From positions 1 to 64,000 of the forward strand of contig NZ_MVOC01000011.1 in NCBI RefSeq assembly GCF_002043095.1: a stretch of 64,000 nucleotides of DNA, in the 5' to 3' direction. Source of the stretch: Mycobacterium sp. AT1. Lineage in GTDB: Bacteria > Actinomycetota > Actinomycetes > Mycobacteriales > Mycobacteriaceae. Of this stretch, positions 18,560-27,990 are shown one piece after another. Position 1 is the stretch's first letter, and every line of letters begins with the position of its first letter. The notes under the pieces were generated by a model that ran no database searches, was not told the origin of the DNA, and saw nothing but the letters and a program-made list of their open reading frames with translations. The position numbers were made by a program, and so were the translations under genes.

Positions 18560-19373
18560 GGCACGGTTCCACTCTCACGGCCACGGCGGTATCGGGCGTC
18601 CAGTGCGCACCCTCGTCGACGACCAGTTGGCCGCTCCACAACATGTGCCACATGGCGGAGGTCACTTCACCGCTGCCGTCATCGAGGGCCATGATGGTTC
18701 CCAACGTGGCACCACTACATGTCGCGGCTGCGTCGATCCGCCTTTCGACCTTCCCGGCCCACGGTGGCCTTCGTCGAAACCCGTACAGCCACAGCATGTT
18801 CAGTCGCTCTGTCTCATTTATACCGGTAAAGATTTCGTATCGCCATCCCACCGCTTCACTAGCCAGGCGCGTCAAGTCAGCCTTCGTCAGAAAGGTGTCG
18901 TCTTGTTCTTGAAGCGGTCGGACGTCCCACACGACGACGGTGCCAGACGCGTGCGCCGACAAGAGGTCGGGCGTATGACATACGCGTTTCGACCCTCTCG
19001 TGAACAATTCGAACGGTTGAGCCACGATGCGCGTGACTGTGGGGTCGCGGTCGACCCTCCGCACCAGATCATGCTCGAGGCCTGATTCCAGCGACACGAA
19101 GTCGCCGTTCGTCATCGAGTAGACCGTGGCGGGAATGTGTCGATTGCGTTCGGACGACCTAGGCCGTCGCACGGGTCGCAGCTGGTCTAGTGGCGGCGCT
19201 CCGTGATCCTGCCACAGCCATTCCGACGCCGCCTCGCAACCCACTCTGAACTTCCACCGCAACGGCAGTTCGGCGTCCCTTGCGGCAGCGACCTCGTTGG
19301 AGGGTCGGCTTGGTTTGCGCGATCCCAACTGATTCATCTCCTGGCGGCTGGAGAAGGTCTTGTCGTCGTCCAC
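18552..19373 (-). CDS. tnsA: TnsA-like endonuclease subunit
   Basis: Predicted 273-aa restriction-fold endonuclease that cuts the 5' strand during cut-and-paste Tn7-like transposition. The catalytic pattern is visible as E96 (SLESGLEHDLV), D136 (TPDLLSA) and D150-x-R152 (VVWDVRP). An Arg where E. coli TnsA has Lys is, to my knowledge, common in actinobacterial TnsA-like proteins. It overlaps tnsB. Having TnsA implies cut-and-paste rather than replicative cointegrate movement. Confidence 0.8.
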   Translation of the reverse strand: MDDDKTFSSRQEMNQLGSRKPSRPSNEVAAARDAELPLRWKFRVGCEAASEWLWQDHGAPPLDQLRPVRRPRSSERNRHIPATVYSMTNGDFVSLESGLEHDLVRRVDRDPTVTRIVAQPFELFTRGSKRVCHTPDLLSAHASGTVVVWDVRPLQEQDDTFLTKADLTRLASEAVGWRYEIFTGINETERLNMLWLYGFRRRPPWAGKVERRIDAAATCSGATLGTIMALDDGSGEVTSAMWHMLWSGQLVVDEGAHWTPDTAVAVRVEPCRG

Positions 19374-19555
19374 ACCTTAGCGAGCATGGCGGGATTTATT
19401 GCCGATTCCACGAGATCCATGACTCGTAACTGATTGTGCTGCAATATTTCCCGCCATCGGTAAACTTACCTCAGGCGGGGATTCTTGGGCTTAGAGCTGG
19501 CCGCGACCGACTCCCCCCGCGGTCTCGATGGAAGCAGATCCAAGGATTGCGCCCG

Positions 19556-22222
19556 TCACTTGTTAGCTGGATGCCAGTCGTCTCGGATGACAATCGCGTA
19601 TTCGTCGGCAAGTCGGCGCAATGGCTTTCGGTTGACACCGTGGAGGCGTGCGATGGCATCAAGGCTTCTATGTTCGTCGTCGTAAAGCTTCAAGAAATCA
19701 GCCACCGGCAGTTCGCGACGAAGTCGGTCGAGTTGCCAGTCGGATACGGTGCTCGCTGGGGATACGGTGCTGATGACTAATTCAGCGAAAGCGGCGGCGA
19801 ATCGCGTCCAACGCATGGGCATTCCACGGCGCCCCGGTTCCAACAGTGGGTCAGCCATATTGTTCTTCACAAACCTGATCTGTCTCTGCATAGCAGTTCT
19901 GTGCAATCCCAGAGCGGCCGCCGCTTCGCCGATGCTCGAATATTCCACGGCTTGGGCGAAGTGAAGCAGCCAGCGGCGATGGGTTGCCGTATCAGCCAGC
20001 CGCGCCAATGATTGACCCGCTGCCAACTCGCTCAATCCTCCGACCTCAGACTCCGGTCGCTCCGGCCAGCCCGGGCGACATTTATCAATCCAATCCCGTA
20101 CTGCCATGCGAGTGAGGCCAGCCTCCACTGCGATATCCGCCGCAGTGCGACGATTGATGGCGTATTCGATATATAGCCACTCGTTGAATTGCTCGGGGCG
20201 GCTCGCTGAAAGACTCTGCCGCTCAGACGCATCGTTGGATACCGTCACCCCAGAGCCGTAGGACGCGCACATCTTCTCGACTCGATACCCGGATGCGGCC
20301 GCTAGACCCGCACCTGTTCCGCCAGCCTCCGGCACGTCACGCTCCAGTAGGTAACGCACGATGTCTCCCGTGACGCCGAGGCGACGTGCTATTGGTTCGA
20401 TGCGGCCGGTCCGGTCTTTGAGGCGCGCTTCGGTTAGATGGTCGGGGTCCAGGTTGCCGGGGTCACTGCCCGCCAGATCCAGTTCGTCGAGGAGGGTCAG
20501 CGGAGGATGCCAGGTCACCGGTTCGTAGATGCCCTGTTGATCCAGGAACTTCGTGGCCACCTCATTCAGTCGCGCAGCGAGCCGCGGTGTGATCGCAGCT
20601 GGAAAGTTGCGGACAGGGCCACAAACCGCCGGTTGGATTGCCTCCCGAGCGAAGGGAGCGAGATTTGGTGAAAGGGTGCTGACCTTCTCAAACAGGTAAA
20701 GGCGGGCAACTTCAGCACGCACACCCGTCCCAGCGAAACTATCGGTCTCCGAGCAGATCTGGTTCCATGTCTCAACTGGCAGGAGGCTGCTGTAATCCAG
20801 AGTTCGGCGCCGTGCGTAGTCGACCGGAATCTCGTTCTCCGACAGATAGGCGTTAAGCCGCGTCAAGGCCATGCAGGTCGCGGTCCAATGACGGCGCCTC
20901 GATAGCTTGCCAGCTTGAGACGACACGTCGGCGGACGTGATCAGGCCGCCCAGGGCATCCACAGCCTCCCGGATTGGCATCCGCGAGTTCACCAATAGCG
21001 TCATACACGCCATCGCCGGCGCTAGCGCTGGGCTCCTCAAGTCGGGCGGCGCGAGTCTTACAAACCACCCTGGCCACATCGATGACGAGGTGCGGCGAGC
21101 CAGGGCGGTCAGTTGGGAGTATCCGCCGGCAGGGACACCTGGCAGAGCCAGCACCGTCTGGTGGCGGAGTTGGCCAATCGCGCTGAATGTCTCAGTAGAT
21201 GCCTTGATGACGGCCGCAGAAGCCACCGGACTGTTCGTTGCGCTGAATCCGCTCACCGACGACACTCTGCGGCTCGTGGGCGGAGGGATCAGCAGTCTCG
21301 CGGCGATCTCGGACGCGTCCTCGAGCGACGGGGCCTGCAACACCGACAATGCTGCGGTAAACGCAGTGGCCGACTCTACTGCCGTTGTCGGCGGTGCAAG
21401 GCACACCTTGTTATTCTGGTAAATCGTTGGCTGCGATGGAAATTGTTCCAGCGGGATAGTGTCCGCGGCACGGTCCCGTGCCGCAATCTGCTTCCACCCA
21501 TCGCGATTGGCGCGCATGACGATCTCAGTAGTAAGCGCCTTTATATCGTGCAAGACGGTTCGCGCGCTGCAGCTGCGATCGCCGTACACCCCGAAATTCG
21601 CACGGTCACTCTCGATGAGTCGATAGATCACCCGTTGGGCCTCGAGCGCCGCGTCAGAACTCGGCAGCGCCATCACTGGCGCTCGGACGAGGTTCGCACT
21701 GCACTGCTTGCCATCCTTGAGACCGTTGCACCGCCCGAGGAGCGGTTTCCACGAGTATCGCGCCGAGATCCTCGGGGGGAGCAGACACCTGGGACAACTG
21801 TCTGCCAGTAGACAGTTGTGTTCGACGCACGCGAAACTCCAACCCAATCGCCAGCACAGCTGCCAACGCCCCCCGCTGTCACCCAGGCAATGCGGGCAGT
21901 AACGCGACCCCACGCGATGGCTGAAGGGAAACGATGGCTTCAAAACTGCTCTTCGATAATCGATTTCGACAGCCGTGCCGTCGTAGTGCTGAAGAGTCAT
22001 GGCCGTAATCGTGGGTTCCCGGATACCCGTGGCGGCCGAGATCTTCTGCCGCTGATCCCTAGTCAGACAGAAAAGCCACTGGGGCCGGAATGTGCTAGAA
22101 AGCCCGAAGACACGCGTCATTTGGCCGAGGGTCATCTCAAACCTGGACGCCATCGCTTCGATCCATGAATCGATCGCTTCACCGGCGCACGGCGCGACTC
22201 GAATCGGTAACAGCTCGGCCAT
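19556..22222 (-). CDS. tniQ: Large TniQ/TnsD-like target-selection protein (888 aa)
   Basis: The N-terminal TniQ domain has its zinc motif (YCPHCLG near 108, CVEHNCLLADSCPRC after it). A long helical middle follows, and the C-terminus carries several predicted helix-turn-helix segments (RRTAADIAVEAGLTRMAVRDWI; SIGEAAAALGLHRTAMQRQI; SLDAIARLHGVNRKPLRRLA). This layout fits TnsD-like proteins that read a fixed attachment site. It starts 13 bp after the Xre gene and ends 183 bp before tnsA on the same strand. The target site it recognises cannot be read from the sequence. Confidence 0.8.
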   Translation of the reverse strand: MAELLPIRVAPCAGEAIDSWIEAMASRFEMTLGQMTRVFGLSSTFRPQWLFCLTRDQRQKISAATGIREPTITAMTLQHYDGTAVEIDYRRAVLKPSFPFSHRVGSRYCPHCLGDSGGRWQLCWRLGWSFACVEHNCLLADSCPRCLLPPRISARYSWKPLLGRCNGLKDGKQCSANLVRAPVMALPSSDAALEAQRVIYRLIESDRANFGVYGDRSCSARTVLHDIKALTTEIVMRANRDGWKQIAARDRAADTIPLEQFPSQPTIYQNNKVCLAPPTTAVESATAFTAALSVLQAPSLEDASEIAARLLIPPPTSRRVSSVSGFSATNSPVASAAVIKASTETFSAIGQLRHQTVLALPGVPAGGYSQLTALARRTSSSMWPGWFVRLAPPDLRSPALAPAMACMTLLVNSRMPIREAVDALGGLITSADVSSQAGKLSRRRHWTATCMALTRLNAYLSENEIPVDYARRRTLDYSSLLPVETWNQICSETDSFAGTGVRAEVARLYLFEKVSTLSPNLAPFAREAIQPAVCGPVRNFPAAITPRLAARLNEVATKFLDQQGIYEPVTWHPPLTLLDELDLAGSDPGNLDPDHLTEARLKDRTGRIEPIARRLGVTGDIVRYLLERDVPEAGGTGAGLAAASGYRVEKMCASYGSGVTVSNDASERQSLSASRPEQFNEWLYIEYAINRRTAADIAVEAGLTRMAVRDWIDKCRPGWPERPESEVGGLSELAAGQSLARLADTATHRRWLLHFAQAVEYSSIGEAAAALGLHRTAMQRQIRFVKNNMADPLLEPGRRGMPMRWTRFAAAFAELVISTVSPASTVSDWQLDRLRRELPVADFLKLYDDEHRSLDAIARLHGVNRKPLRRLADEYAIVIRDDWHPANK

Positions 22223-22234
22223 CGCTTGCGCGCC

Positions 22235-22495
22235 TCAGTCGGCGCCCTCAAGCAGGGTGCTGGCCGGCACCCCCAGGGCTTCAGCGAGGTCGAACAGCCG
22301 CTCATAGAGCAATCCCCGTCGTCCGTGCTCGACGGCGATCAAAACGTTCCGGGTCACACCGGACCCCAGCGCCAACGCCTCTTGACTGAGACCCCGCTCA
22401 ATCCTCAGCTCGCGAATGGTCCTGCCAACGGATTGACGTCGGCGAGCCCACTCGCCCACGCGCTGAGGATCGTTTTGGCTTGGTCGAGTCGGCAC
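22235..22495 (-). CDS. Xre-family helix-turn-helix regulator of the transposon operon
   Basis: The recognisable domain is a Cro/CI-type HTH: IRELRIERGLSQEALALGSGV, then a helix with IAVEHGRRGLLYERLF and LAEALGVPASTLL. The start is uncertain; GTG at 22495 gives 86 aa, GTG at 22459 also possible, and the frame stays open to 22648. It is the first gene before the large tniQ. A perfect palindrome 34 bp upstream of the chosen start (22532-22543) would be an autoregulatory operator. Confidence 0.65.
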   Translation of the reverse strand: MPTRPSQNDPQRVGEWARRRQSVGRTIRELRIERGLSQEALALGSGVTRNVLIAVEHGRRGLLYERLFDLAEALGVPASTLLEGAD

Positions 22496-22528
22496 TCCCT
22501 CAGTAGCAGCCGCGCCTCTTCGAATGTC

Positions 22529-22551
22529 TGCCCTACTAGTAGGTCTTTTGC
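22529..22551. promoter_or_regulatory. CTACTAGTAG palindromic site, copy 2
   Basis: It contains the perfect 12-bp palindrome CCTACTAGTAGG (22532-22543) just upstream of the Xre start. It matches 19 of 23 positions with the site at 13359-13381, flanks included (TGC on the left, TTGC on the right). A weaker half-site CCCTAGTAGTA lies near 23025. From 22552 to 23293 I see no gene. This ~740-bp stretch is noticeably less GC-rich than the surroundings and could include the right transposon end, although no clear terminal repeat was found. Confidence 0.5.
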
Positions 22552-23293
22552 TGCAGCATCGAACGCGCGGTGGTCGACGCTCGACCCTCGGAATTCGAGG
22601 GGTGTGGTGCGTGCGCGATCCACTCGTTAGTGAGCACTTCGAGGGCACACTGCTCCCGATTTATTTTGCCACCATGTGATATTGGCGCCGGCCTTTTTAT
22701 CGCTATTTGCTGGCACATACTTCGTGCACCTATATCTCTTAATTGACGCTCAGTTCTGGCCTAGGTCCAATCGATTGAGGCCCCGGCGAGCGCTCGGCAC
22801 AACAATGGGATCTGGCCATTCCGGCAAATTCTCTGTCACAACGGGGCACAGAGATTTTCTCGCACCGCAGCGCGCCGCACCGCGTTGCGTCGACTTCAAC
22901 GTGAGAAGCTCTGGAGCGGATTACTAGGTCTGTGACGTGCTCCGTCTATGTGCGGAACACCGACGGAGCCTGTGCGACAAACCGCGCATATGCCGAGGCG
23001 GTGTGGTTTGACTATCCTCAGATGCCCTAGTAGTAATACACAGGCAGCTAACCGAACATAAAGAATAGATGCACGCAGCGCGAAGGAAGATTCTGACGAA
23101 AGAGAGGGAAGGCGAGCATCGGTAGTAAGGCTGCACTAGCACGCCATAATGCGATCTCACCGTGTCTCGTACACAAACAAACGGTTTCGCGACCGCTCTC
23201 CGTCTGTCCGCACCCTCGACGGCGTAGCGACCTAGGTAAGACCACCGCACCCGCATAGTCCGCTGTTGAGCGGCGTATCCACTGAGAGGAACC

Positions 23294-23803
23294 GTGACTA
23301 AGCGAAGCATTGCGCCAGGTTCGCACCCACCATCCGAAAGGGACCCCGCTCAACCGGCCGAAGACCTCGACATCCCCGAAGACGCGGGGCCGTATCGGGA
23401 TGCACTGGCGTCGATTCTGCGAAAGATCCCCGCTGGTTGGAGCAAGTGCATCGCGTGCGATGCAGGTTGGTACTGGTTGATTGCGCAACTTCATACAGAT
23501 CTGCTCGTGCTGGACCCTGCTTACGCCGTCCTTCAGGTCAAGCAAAAATTTGGAGCCTTGCGATACTACGCATGCGCAACAGCGAGTGATCCGGCAGTGG
23601 AGCAACAGTTTTCAGCCCTGCTCGAGAACGCTGAGCGTCTGTCGATGACGGTATGCGAGTTGTGCGGAGCACCCGGACACCTGTCGGTGTCTTGCAGCGG
23701 CCCGCAACCCCGGTACAAAACGGTCTGTTCGACCTGTTCGCAAAACATCGCACAATCGACCAACATCCGTTTTAGTGCCGTACCGCCACAGGTGCGCCCC
23801 TGA
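23294..23803 (+). CDS. Uncharacterised zinc-ribbon protein, paralogue A (KEKFGTLRYY family)
   Basis: Predicted 169-aa soluble protein. Shared family features: a start helix with DAGPYRDALASILRKIP, a core GWYWLI followed by LDPAYAVLQVKQKFGALRYY, and a C-terminal zinc ribbon CELCGAPG ... CSTC. The two paralogues at 23993-24595 (-) and 30252-30722 (-) keep the same order. The start follows GAGAGGAACC. I do not know a function for the family. Position among mobile and defence genes suggests a toxin, immunity or accessory role, which is only a guess. Confidence 0.7.
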   Translation: MTKRSIAPGSHPPSERDPAQPAEDLDIPEDAGPYRDALASILRKIPAGWSKCIACDAGWYWLIAQLHTDLLVLDPAYAVLQVKQKFGALRYYACATASDPAVEQQFSALLENAERLSMTVCELCGAPGHLSVSCSGPQPRYKTVCSTCSQNIAQSTNIRFSAVPPQVRP

Positions 23804-23992
23804 TGTGGCTTCTCACGAATCATGTCCACTCATCTCTACTTGTCCGCAGGCAAACCACCCCCGCGCGGTTTCCGCGGAAAGCTAACGGTCAGCGGCCGAA
23901 TCGAGGCGTGAATCCCACTCGCCGACAGAGTGAGCGACGGTTATCCACGGGATCGCTGGGTGGCGTCGTTGAATCGGTACGTCGACGACGCG

Positions 23993-24595
23993 TTACAGCA
24001 GGTCTGGCGGCGGCACGGGCGCGTATCCGAGCGGTTCAGCGCAGGCGTGACACAGCGTCTTCGCCCAGTACCGGGTTCGCTGCAGCACTCCGGGTTCGCC
24101 GCAGCGTTCGCAGGTCATCGCGGAGGTCCGCTGGGCGTCGTCGGTGATCGCGTCCATCGCGTCGAGCAGTTCGGGGCTGGCGTCGCCACTGCCGGGCCAG
24201 TAGTAATAGCGCAACGTGCCGAACTTCTCCTTGATCTGGTGCACCCGGTAGGTGGGATCAAGCGCTGCCAGTCGAGCGTCGGTGGCGATGACCAGCGGGT
24301 ACCAACCGGCGTCGAGGCTGACCCAACGCCCCCAATTGTCGGGGATGCGGCGCAGGATCGACTCGATCGCCGCGGCATGCTCGCCGGCATCGGCTGGTAT
24401 GTGCAGGGCGTTGCGGTGCTTGTCGCGGTCGTAATCCATGGACAGGAGGCGGGCAAACGCGCCGTCGACGTCGTCGGGTGTGGCGGTACCGTTACGTAGG
24501 GCATCACCCATCGCGGCGAAGTCCGATTCGGTTGCCCTGTAGAGGATTTTCTCAGCCTCGGTCAACTCGGGAATGTCCTCGTCACCGTCGCTCAT
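23993..24595 (-). CDS. Uncharacterised zinc-ribbon protein, paralogue B
   Basis: Predicted 200-aa protein. It has an extra acidic N-terminal ~70 residues (MSDGDEDIPELTEAEK, DFAAMGDALRNG), then the family core IESILRRIPDNWGRWVSLDAGWYPLVI, HQIKEKFGTLRYYY and the zinc ribbon CERCGEPG ... CHAC. Its ATG shares bases with the TGA of the upstream AAA+ ATPase gene (TGATG), so the two proteins are probably made together and may form a complex. Function unknown. Confidence 0.75.
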   Translation of the reverse strand: MSDGDEDIPELTEAEKILYRATESDFAAMGDALRNGTATPDDVDGAFARLLSMDYDRDKHRNALHIPADAGEHAAAIESILRRIPDNWGRWVSLDAGWYPLVIATDARLAALDPTYRVHQIKEKFGTLRYYYWPGSGDASPELLDAMDAITDDAQRTSAMTCERCGEPGVLQRTRYWAKTLCHACAEPLGYAPVPPPDLL

Positions 24596-25992
24596 CACAG
24601 GTACATGCCGTTCGGGATGGTGGCGCGGTAGCGACCGCTGCTCACCTCGGCGAGCAGCACCGCGGTGGCGAGCTGCCCGGTGTCGTCGGCGGACAGGACT
24701 GCCCGGCGGACGATTTCGTGCAGGTCGCTGCCGCTGGTCTGCTCCGGCACGGCGGCGGCCACGGCGTGGGTGTCCACCGTGTCTGCGCCGGGCAGTTCGG
24801 CGATCAGGGCGGTCAGGATGCGGGCGGCGTTGGTGCGGGTGGGGCAGCCGACCCCGACGATGGCGTCGAAGCGTCCGGTGCGGATCGCGGCCTCGTCGAG
24901 GGTGGCGGCGTCGTTGGTCGACGCCAGGGTGAGGATGCGGGCCTCGGCGGCGATGCCCATGGCCGCCAACAACTCCGAGAGTCCGCCACCGTATCCGCCG
25001 CGGCGGCTCCGGCACCACAAATCGACGTCCTCCAGGACGAGCAGGACGGGCCCGCCCAGCCGTTGAGCTTCCTGCACCACCGCGGTCAGCAGGTGCTCAC
25101 CGGCTTTGGCTTCGACGTAGATGACGGTGAACGCGCCGACCACTTCCGCGGCGGTCACCGCCGACACCGCGGACTTCCCGGTGCCCGGTGGCCCGCAGAG
25201 CAGCACCCCACGCCGGGCGCCCAGGCCGTGGGTGTTGAGCAGGTCGTGGCGGTCGCGCACTGCGGTCAGGCCCAGGTCGATCTCCCGCCAGACTTCGTCG
25301 TCGAGGATGACCGTGTCGCGGGTGAGCGTGGCGGGAAGGTCGATCACCGACAGGTGCAGGCCGCCGGCGTTGGTGGCGCGCAGTGCCCGACCGCGATACG
25401 GGTTGAGGTCGTTGGCGCGCTCGACCAGCCGGTCCAGCGCCAGGCGGGCGCCGTCGTGATGGTCGGGGGTGACGTAGGCGCACAGTTGCGGGGATCCCAT
25501 CGCGGCCCGGCGGGCGTCGATGGCGATCACGCACCCGGTGTCGGCGAGTACCGTTCCCGCCGGGAAGTGCACCCGCAGGCATTGGGGGTGGCGGTAGGTC
25601 CGTCCGCCGATCTCGGTTTGGGTCCACGCCGGGGGAAGCGCGCATTCACCCGGCCCCACCTCGATGACGTTGGTATGAGCCGTGATCCACTCGGCCAAGG
25701 CGAGCGCGGTGGTCAGCCGCGACACCGGATCCAGCTCGCGCTCCTCGTCGAGCAGTGCCCCGGCGTTGGGGACACCGAGGCTCCGAGCGGTGAACCGGTC
25801 GGCGGTCTCCGCCCTCGGCGGCCGTTGCGTCACCCCGACCAGCAGTTCACCCAGTGCACGCAACCCCACGCGCGTGTCGTCGGGAAGGGAGTCTAGGTAG
25901 GCCTCCACGTCGCCGATCGGTTGGCGGCGCGGCCCGCGACCACTTGGGAGGTCGGCGGGCGAGGCAGTCGGTTCGTTCTCAGTGAGAGCCAT
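24595..25992 (-). CDS. AAA+ ATPase
   Basis: Predicted 465-aa ATPase. Residues 1-260 are a variable N-terminal region with no domain I recognise. The C-terminal AAA module has Walker A CGPPGTGKS (266-274), Walker B LLVLED (317-322), sensor-1 LASTND and an arginine-finger region AAIRTGRFD. This is the classical AAA (FtsH/Cdc48-like) clade. The ATG at 25992 was chosen over a GTG at 26052. It is translationally coupled to the zinc-ribbon protein downstream and divergent from the Cys-rich protein gene at 26179. A remodelling role on the partner is inferred. Confidence 0.8.
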   Translation of the reverse strand: MALTENEPTASPADLPSGRGPRRQPIGDVEAYLDSLPDDTRVGLRALGELLVGVTQRPPRAETADRFTARSLGVPNAGALLDEERELDPVSRLTTALALAEWITAHTNVIEVGPGECALPPAWTQTEIGGRTYRHPQCLRVHFPAGTVLADTGCVIAIDARRAAMGSPQLCAYVTPDHHDGARLALDRLVERANDLNPYRGRALRATNAGGLHLSVIDLPATLTRDTVILDDEVWREIDLGLTAVRDRHDLLNTHGLGARRGVLLCGPPGTGKSAVSAVTAAEVVGAFTVIYVEAKAGEHLLTAVVQEAQRLGGPVLLVLEDVDLWCRSRRGGYGGGLSELLAAMGIAAEARILTLASTNDAATLDEAAIRTGRFDAIVGVGCPTRTNAARILTALIAELPGADTVDTHAVAAAVPEQTSGSDLHEIVRRAVLSADDTGQLATAVLLAEVSSGRYRATIPNGMYL

Positions 25993-26178
25993 CGCTTCAA
26001 TCGGGGTTGGCGGTATGGAGCAAAGCCGTTCAGAATCGCACCCCACCACCAAATCGGCAACCCCTTAACTACGTCCCGCGGCCTCCGCGGCACACCTTGA
26101 CCGTCGAGGCAGCGCAACGGCCAGCGGAGCACTGAAACTCAGGCGACACGTGCGCCGGCAGATGCCACTCTGGTCATC

Positions 26179-27003
26179 GTGGACAACGACGCTGCGCCGC
26201 CTACTCCTGCCGAGTATCGGGAGCGCAGTGAACGCGCCCGTGTCCAGGCCCGGTCGCGTTACCGCGACCACCTCACGGAAGTGCTGAGCGTGCGGGGCGT
26301 TGAGGAGACAGCTGCGGTGGCCGACGTCGTCCTGGATGTGTTGACCGAGTGGCGCTATGTCGACAGCGGTGAACGCTGCGCCTGTTCCTGTCACCCGCAT
26401 CTACCCGACAGCGACCGGCATGACTACGGCTTCGACTGCGTGTGCACCCACACCCGTGAACAACGGCGCGCGTCATTCCATCAGGCGCTCAATGATATTC
26501 GCGCATTGTGGCAGTCACCGAGCGGCGAGCAGACCCGGTACGCGAAGCAGCCAGCTGAGGCCGCACTCCAGGCCTGGCTGGCCCAGCATCCGGGTGTGGT
26601 CGTGCACAGCCACGGTGGCTGGGCGCCCGAACAATGGCGTGGCGTCGTCGACGGTCACAGTTTCTACTTCCGTGAACGCCACGACGACTGGGACATCGAG
26701 ATCGACCTACGCCCCACCGGCCAATTCATCGACGCGGTCGACGGCTTCAACGACGACGGCACCACCCGTTACCGACAGCGCAAGTTCGAGCGAGGTGACG
26801 TCATCGCTACCGGCACCACCGACGCCGAGGACTACGGAACCACCCTCGTACAGCGGGCGCAATTCATCGTCACCATCGTCCGCGACCACCTCAAGAGAAA
26901 GGGATGCACACACCACCTCGACAACCGTAACGCGATCACCGCCGCCCTCGGAACAAGCATCGACTGGTGTCCAACGTGTGGAACTCGCTTGTCCGCGAAT
27001 TGA
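26179..27003 (+). CDS. Uncharacterised Cys/His-rich protein
   Basis: Predicted 274-aa protein of unknown function. An N-terminal helical stretch (ERARVQARSRYRDHLTEVL) precedes a cluster of putative zinc ligands (CACSCH near 74 and CVCTH near 96). A conserved globular region follows (WLAQHPGVVVHSHGGWAPEQ, SFYFRERHD), and a terminal WCPTCG half-ribbon ends it. A truncated second copy lies at 12570-13120. It is divergent from the AAA+ ATPase with a 186-bp shared promoter region, so the three genes may form one module. Confidence 0.7.
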   Translation: MDNDAAPPTPAEYRERSERARVQARSRYRDHLTEVLSVRGVEETAAVADVVLDVLTEWRYVDSGERCACSCHPHLPDSDRHDYGFDCVCTHTREQRRASFHQALNDIRALWQSPSGEQTRYAKQPAEAALQAWLAQHPGVVVHSHGGWAPEQWRGVVDGHSFYFRERHDDWDIEIDLRPTGQFIDAVDGFNDDGTTRYRQRKFERGDVIATGTTDAEDYGTTLVQRAQFIVTIVRDHLKRKGCTHHLDNRNAITAALGTSIDWCPTCGTRLSAN

Positions 27004-27126
27004 TTTGAGGGCAACGCATCGGAACGAGGGCAGCGCATCGGAACATTGCCTACCTGTTCATCGCGTAGGGTCTGCACCGATAAGCCCGGTGCTTCATGCA
27101 CTCGCGTCGACAGTCAGAGCTCGAAA

Positions 27127-27654
27127 CTAGTCCGTGGTTGCATCCACAAGCGGCTCCACCGCATCGAACAGTTTGAGCAGGTCTTGGGCGAACTCGTCCT
27201 CATGACCGCGCAGAAAGCGGGCCATCCCCTTGACCTGCATGACCGCGTCACGTGCACGTCGAATCTGCTCGGGTGTGGCCCCCACGCACGGCGTCTGCGG
27301 TTCGCCGTCGTGGCTGGACCGTATGTAGGCGTTCAAGCGCGCGCGCATCGTCTCGGCTTGGCGCTCGTAGTGCTCCAAACGGCTCGTCAGTTTGCGGCGG
27401 TCCGCCTCGGTGCGGCGTCGGCATTCTTCGCTATGGAAGTCCTTGCGCCGGCCGGGGCCCAGATCTCTGTCGAATGCTTGGTCGCAGCGCGGGTTGGCGC
27501 AGGTTGCCTGCAAAACGAGGGTCTCTGACTCACCGCGGCGTTCAGCGAGGCCGACTACGTCGCCGCAACAGACGCCGTGGGGCGCGCCGATGCGCAACCG
27601 CTGCGACGCACGGCTGGTCGAGGCAAGGACCGCGAAAGGGGGCCGAGCTAGCAC
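27127..27654 (-). CDS. Small zinc-finger/coiled-coil protein
   Basis: Predicted up to 175 aa from a GTG at 27654; an internal start is possible. A C-x4-C-x16-H-x3-C zinc finger (CANPRC ... FHSEEC) is followed by a coiled-coil helix rich in Arg/Glu (RRRTEADRRKLTSRLEHYERQ) and a C-terminal helical part. It lies 75 bp downstream of the split integrase-like gene. Such small zinc-finger proteins accompany integrase-like genes in actinobacteria as I recall; function unknown. Confidence 0.6.
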   Translation of the reverse strand: MLARPPFAVLASTSRASQRLRIGAPHGVCCGDVVGLAERRGESETLVLQATCANPRCDQAFDRDLGPGRRKDFHSEECRRRTEADRRKLTSRLEHYERQAETMRARLNAYIRSSHDGEPQTPCVGATPEQIRRARDAVMQVKGMARFLRGHEDEFAQDLLKLFDAVEPLVDATTD

Positions 27655-27729
27655 CAGATTTGACGATCACTTCGAGCGCGGTGCTGAACACCTCATCGGA
27701 GATCGTGCAGAGTGGTTGGCGAGTACGGA

Positions 27730-27990
27730 TCATCGCCGAGCCTCCGTCAGGAGGGTGATCGCATGGCGCAGCTTGTACTGAGTCAACAGGCCGCGTTCGT
27801 CGACCAGGATGCGTAATTCGCACAGATCAGCGAGTTGTTGCAGCAACACTGCTGGTACGCGTTCGGCCAGGTCGAGAATCCACCGGTTGCGCAACGCGAT
27901 CGGATCGAGGCTGGCATGGCCTTTCTCTCGCAACTGTTCGCTGACCCGGTTGACGATGTTGCGCTCGGCGATCGTGGCGTGGGGGGCCAT
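27730..27990 (-). CDS. C-terminal part of the split integrase-like gene
   Basis: An 86-codon frame (ERNIVNRVSEQLREKG, DPIALRNRWILDLAERVPAVLLQQLADL) starts at an ATG overlapping the stop of the preceding gene (TGATG). Reading this frame further upstream gives LLGAAATIGDRLLM, a natural continuation of the preceding integrase-like protein. So it is best read as the tail of one gene broken by a 1-nt deletion near 28030. If translated alone, its role is unknown. Confidence 0.55.
   Translation of the reverse strand: MAPHATIAERNIVNRVSEQLREKGHASLDPIALRNRWILDLAERVPAVLLQQLADLCELRILVDERGLLTQYKLRHAITLLTEARR

Noticed and set aside
13359..22551. CRISPR-associated transposon (CAST)
   Set aside because: No Cas genes and no regularly spaced repeats are visible near the Tn7-like genes.
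24478..25896. A 472-codon plus-strand frame antisense to the AAA+ ATPase
   Set aside because: High-GC shadow frame with Gly/Gln-rich low-complexity content and no motifs.
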